Assembly: GCA_900554555.1 (NCBI GenBank)
Contig: USIC01000026.1
Span: 1 to 8,446 of the forward strand
Source: an uncultured Solobacterium sp.
Lineage (GTDB): Bacteria; Bacillota_I; Bacilli_A; Erysipelotrichales; Erysipelotrichaceae
Length of the DNA stretch: 8,446 nt
Reading direction: 5' to 3'
Part shown: piece by piece, positions 6,328 through 8,446 of the stretch
How positions within the stretch are numbered: position 1 is the stretch's first letter
Layout of the letters: each line of letters begins with the position of its first letter
Notes under the pieces: model-generated
What the model saw: only the letters and a program-made list of their open reading frames with translations
What the model was told of the DNA's origin: nothing
The model's database searches: none
Position numbers and translations under genes: made by a program

Positions 6328-6623
6328 TTATCTGTTTTATCTGGTAAGAAGAAGATCTGTTCTCCATCCTTAGAGAACATGTAGTTAGAACGTGCATAAC
6401 TCTCTACATAATCTGGATCTTGGAGTTTTGTCTTTTCTTCAACCAGCAATTCGTTTTCCTCTTGCATTTGAGCAAGCTTTTCCTTCGCTTCTGCCATTTG
6501 TTTACGTAACTGTAGCGTTGTCATGACTTCTCTTCCAACCGCTAGTAACATAGCCATTGCTAGGCCAAGTGCGATTAACGCAACGAATTTCGAATTTAGT
6601 TTCTTCTTTCTCTTCTTTGCCAT
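6303..6623 (-). CDS. divIC: Septum formation initiator, DivIC/FtsB family
   Basis: DivIC is a bitopic division protein that works with FtsL and DivIB to link the septal peptidoglycan synthases to the divisome. The 106 residues show a short basic cytoplasmic N-terminus (KKRKKK at 3-8), one membrane helix (about 13-30), an extracytoplasmic coiled coil rich in E, K, L and Q (about 34-68), and the family motif LQDPDYVESYAR (67-78) followed by YMFSKDGEQIFFLP. The tail is lysine-rich. GAGG (+ strand 6629-6632) lies 5 nt before the ATG. It is 27 bp downstream of rqcP and the last gene of the mfd operon: a terminator overlaps its stop. In many relatives an S1-domain gene, tilS, hpt and ftsH would follow; here they do not. 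Confidence 0.93.
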   Translation of the reverse strand: MAKKRKKKLNSKFVALIALGLAMAMLLAVGREVMTTLQLRKQMAEAKEKLAQMQEENELLVEEKTKLQDPDYVESYARSNYMFSKDGEQIFFLPDKTDKKKNESNK

Positions 6624-6650
6624 ATTTTCCTCAATACAGTTTTTATAGCA

Positions 6651-6932
6651 CTATTCTGTTTCCACTTCAAGTGGAGCGGCTATCTTTTCCTCCGAGATAA
6701 TCTCATAGAGTTCGGATGCGTCTTTCTTCTTTTTAACTTCTTCAATCGATAATACACGTACTGTGAGTTTACGATTTCCAAATGTAATCGATACTGTATC
6801 ACCCGCCAACACTTCATGTGCGGGCTTTACAATGCGACCATTGATTTCGATACGTTGATTGACAGCCAACTCTTTAGAAACCGTTCTACGTTTGAGGATA
6901 CGTGATACCTTTAAAAACTTATCAATTCTCAT
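6651..6932 (-). CDS. rqcP: S4-domain RNA-binding protein RqcP (YabO), ribosome quality control
   Basis: This small protein (93 residues) closely resembles Bacillus subtilis YabO/RqcP and belongs to the Hsp15-like S4 family. RqcP binds stalled 50S subunits with RqcH and peptidyl-tRNA and helps add C-terminal alanine tails that mark incomplete proteins for degradation. The S4 domain occupies about 1-60: MRIDKFLKVSRILKRRT at the start, then RIEINGRIVKP (27-37) and a GDTVSITFGNRKL strand (44-56). An acidic/basic tail follows, including LYEIISEEK. The start overlaps the end of mfd by 11 bp and its ribosome binding site AGGAG lies inside mfd, so the two are translationally coupled. Orthology rests on both similarity and the conserved mfd-rqcP-divIC order; the RqcH gene is not in the window. 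Confidence 0.93.
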   Translation of the reverse strand: MRIDKFLKVSRILKRRTVSKELAVNQRIEINGRIVKPAHEVLAGDTVSITFGNRKLTVRVLSIEEVKKKKDASELYEIISEEKIAAPLEVETE

Positions 6933-8446
6933 TTCTCATTGACTCCTTTGCGGCATAAATAATCTTGATTGCCAGGGAAATATTCTGTGAGTTCTTTGGT
7001 AGGATGACGATGATTGTACCATTGGTATATCGTAAAGTCGCATCCTTGGATATCTTTGTAATCTTTTCAAAAAGTTTTACACCATCTGCTCTTTGTGAAA
7101 ATAGCGGAGAGAATGTTAATTCTGTCTGTCCTCGCATTTCACGATAGTTTTCTACAATCGGTTCTTCTAATGCTAAGTCTAGTTGTTTCTTTAGGAATAA
7201 TGTACTGACTTCTTTTGGTAACTTACCATATTGGTCAATGACATCATTCTTATAGGCTTCTAACATCTTCTCATCTTTAATTGCGTCGATACGTTGATAC
7301 ATATCTAACTTATCAAAGTCATCTGGCGCAAACTCTTCTGGAATATAACTTGTTGTTTGAATATTGGTCTTTGGTTTTGGTGTAAGGTCTTCTTGTTTGC
7401 GACCATCTTTCTTGGCTTGGATCGCTTCTTCTAGCATCTCAATATACATATCAATACCAACAGTATCAATAAAGCCAGATTGGTCTGAGCCAAGTAAGTC
7501 ACCCGCACCACGAATGGTTAAATCACGCATTGCGATCTTATAGCCACTACCAAGACGAGCAAACTCTTTGACTGCGGTTAGTCTCTTTTGAGCAACCTCG
7601 GATAATTGTCTACGTGGTGGAATCAGTAAATATGCATACGCTAGACGATCACTACGTCCAACTCTTCCCTTAATCTGATAAATCTGTGCTAGGCCAAAGT
7701 CCTGCGCATTATCCACAAGAATCGTATTTACATTTGGAATATCAATTCCATTTTCAACGATTGTTGTACATACAAGAATATCGAGTTCTTTCTCGATAAA
7801 TCTCTGCATGATATCCTCAATCTCTTCTTTGCCAAGTTTACCATGGACGATTCCAACTCTAGACTCCGGCACAAGACTTTGAATGTTTCTTGCGATGTTA
7901 TAGATTTGGTCAATATTGTTATGAAGATAGAATACCTGTCCATTACGCGATAGTTCTTTTTGTATTGCGTCACGGATTAAATTCTTATCTTTTTCTACGA
8001 CATAGGTCTGTACGCTATATCGATTTAATGGTGGTGTTTCTAATAATGATAACGAACGAATTCCTACGAGTGACATTTGTAAAGTGCGTGGAATTGGTGT
8101 AGCACTCAGTGATAATACATCTACCCCATTCTTTAATTCTTTTATCTTTTCCTTGTGTTCAACCCCAAAACGCTGTTCCTCATCTACGACTAGTAGTCCA
8201 AGATCTTTAAACTTCACATCCTTGGATAGTAAACGATGAGTACCAATAATAATATCTACTTTGCCTTCTTCCAGTTCTTTTAGTATTTGTTTTTGTTCTG
8301 CTGGACTGACAAAACGATTTAGAACTTTTACCGTAACTGGAAATTCTTGGTAACGTTTTTGGAAGGTATGAAAGTGTTGTTCCGCAAGAATGGTAGTTGG
8401 ACATAGTACTGCGACCTGCTTATTATCACAAACAGCTTTAAAGGAA
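6922..8446 (-). CDS. mfd: Transcription-repair coupling factor Mfd, C-terminal part (5' end outside window)
   Basis: Mfd removes RNA polymerase stalled at DNA damage and recruits UvrA. The reading frame stays open to the window edge; 507 codons plus the stop are visible, about 43% of a typical 1,150-1,180-residue protein. The visible part starts just after the Walker A motif (SFKAV at 8445-8431 normally follows GKTEVA) and includes motif Ia CPTTILAEQH, GTHRLL, motif II VVDEEQRFG, motif III LSATPIPRTL, TTIVENGIDIP, motif VI QIKGRVGRS, the translocation motif RGAGDLLG, and the regulatory C-terminal TRCF domain (SYIPEEFAPDDF onward). The DEEQ box separates it from RecG. A GTG at 8217 is internal (SKDVKFKD), not a start. 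The end overlaps rqcP by 11 bp. No frameshift or missing motif was seen. Confidence 0.96.
   Translation of the reverse strand, partial: SFKAVCDNKQVAVLCPTTILAEQHFHTFQKRYQEFPVTVKVLNRFVSPAEQKQILKELEEGKVDIIIGTHRLLSKDVKFKDLGLLVVDEEQRFGVEHKEKIKELKNGVDVLSLSATPIPRTLQMSLVGIRSLSLLETPPLNRYSVQTYVVEKDKNLIRDAIQKELSRNGQVFYLHNNIDQIYNIARNIQSLVPESRVGIVHGKLGKEEIEDIMQRFIEKELDILVCTTIVENGIDIPNVNTILVDNAQDFGLAQIYQIKGRVGRSDRLAYAYLLIPPRRQLSEVAQKRLTAVKEFARLGSGYKIAMRDLTIRGAGDLLGSDQSGFIDTVGIDMYIEMLEEAIQAKKDGRKQEDLTPKPKTNIQTTSYIPEEFAPDDFDKLDMYQRIDAIKDEKMLEAYKNDVIDQYGKLPKEVSTLFLKKQLDLALEEPIVENYREMRGQTELTFSPLFSQRADGVKLFEKITKISKDATLRYTNGTIIVILPKNSQNISLAIKIIYAAKESMRNEN
6943..6947 (-). promoter_or_regulatory. Ribosome binding site of rqcP inside mfd
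   Basis: On the - strand AGGAG lies 10 nt before the rqcP ATG (6932-6930), within the last codons of mfd. It supports the overlapping start rather than a later one. Confidence 0.7.

Noticed and set aside
6922..8217. mfd starting at the GTG at 8217 as a short helicase gene
   Set aside because: The GTG is the Val codon of SKDVKFKD, a conserved internal Mfd segment, and homology continues upstream to the window edge.
8207..8404. 65-codon open frame on the - strand upstream of the 8217 GTG, which might suggest a frameshifted mfd
   Set aside because: The true mfd frame is open through 8218-8445 and encodes clear Mfd sequence (CPTTILAEQH, GTHRLL), so there is no frameshift and this frame is a shadow.
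1..8446. CRISPR arrays, insertion sequences, tRNA or rRNA genes
   Set aside because: No spaced direct repeat series, transposase motifs, terminal repeats with target duplications, or cloverleaf-like sequences were seen.

Overview
This A+T-rich window looks chromosomal and comes from a low-GC Gram-positive bacterium (Bacillota). The signs are strong AGGAGG-type ribosome binding sites, intrinsic terminators, a lipoprotein-type substrate-binding protein, and the mfd - rqcP(yabO) - divIC gene order. The sporulation genes that sit between mfd and divIC in Bacillus (spoVT, yabP, yabQ) are absent, which suggests a non-sporulating or Erysipelotrichia/lactic-acid-bacterium-like lineage. I cannot name a genus from the sequence alone.

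Layout. (1) Positions 1-194 are a regulatory region with a perfect 16-bp inverted repeat, a TATAAT promoter and direct repeats over that promoter. (2) Positions 195-3837 (+) hold a complete phosphonate/phosphite-type ABC importer: lipoprotein PhnD, a strong intrinsic terminator, then tightly packed phnC, phnE1 and phnE2. (3) A perfect 24-bp palindrome at 3844-3867 is a bidirectional terminator shared with the convergent tyrosine-phosphatase-like gene (3870-4643, -). (4) A 115-bp divergent intergenic region carries a 15-bp palindrome and a likely extended -10 promoter. (5) Positions 4759-6279 (+) encode a CpdB/YfkN-like metallophosphatase/5'-nucleotidase with no signal peptide. (6) A bidirectional terminator at 6289-6327 overlaps the end of divIC. 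(7) Positions 6303-8446 (-) are a housekeeping cluster read right to left: mfd (5' part cut off by the window end), rqcP, divIC.

How the genes may work together. The left two thirds form a plausible phosphorus-acquisition island. The importer brings in a phosphonate, phosphite or small organophosphate, and the adjacent cytosolic phosphatase and nucleotidase could release phosphate from imported or internal phosphoesters. No C-P lyase, phosphonatase or phosphite dehydrogenase is visible, so the true substrate is open. The right third is unrelated: transcription-coupled repair, ribosome quality control and cell division. Every gene has intact catalytic motifs. I saw no mobile elements, RNA genes or CRISPR arrays. 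The most unusual points are the leaderless CpdB-like enzyme, its pairing with the importer, and the uncharacterised operator-like repeats upstream of phnD and between the divergent genes.
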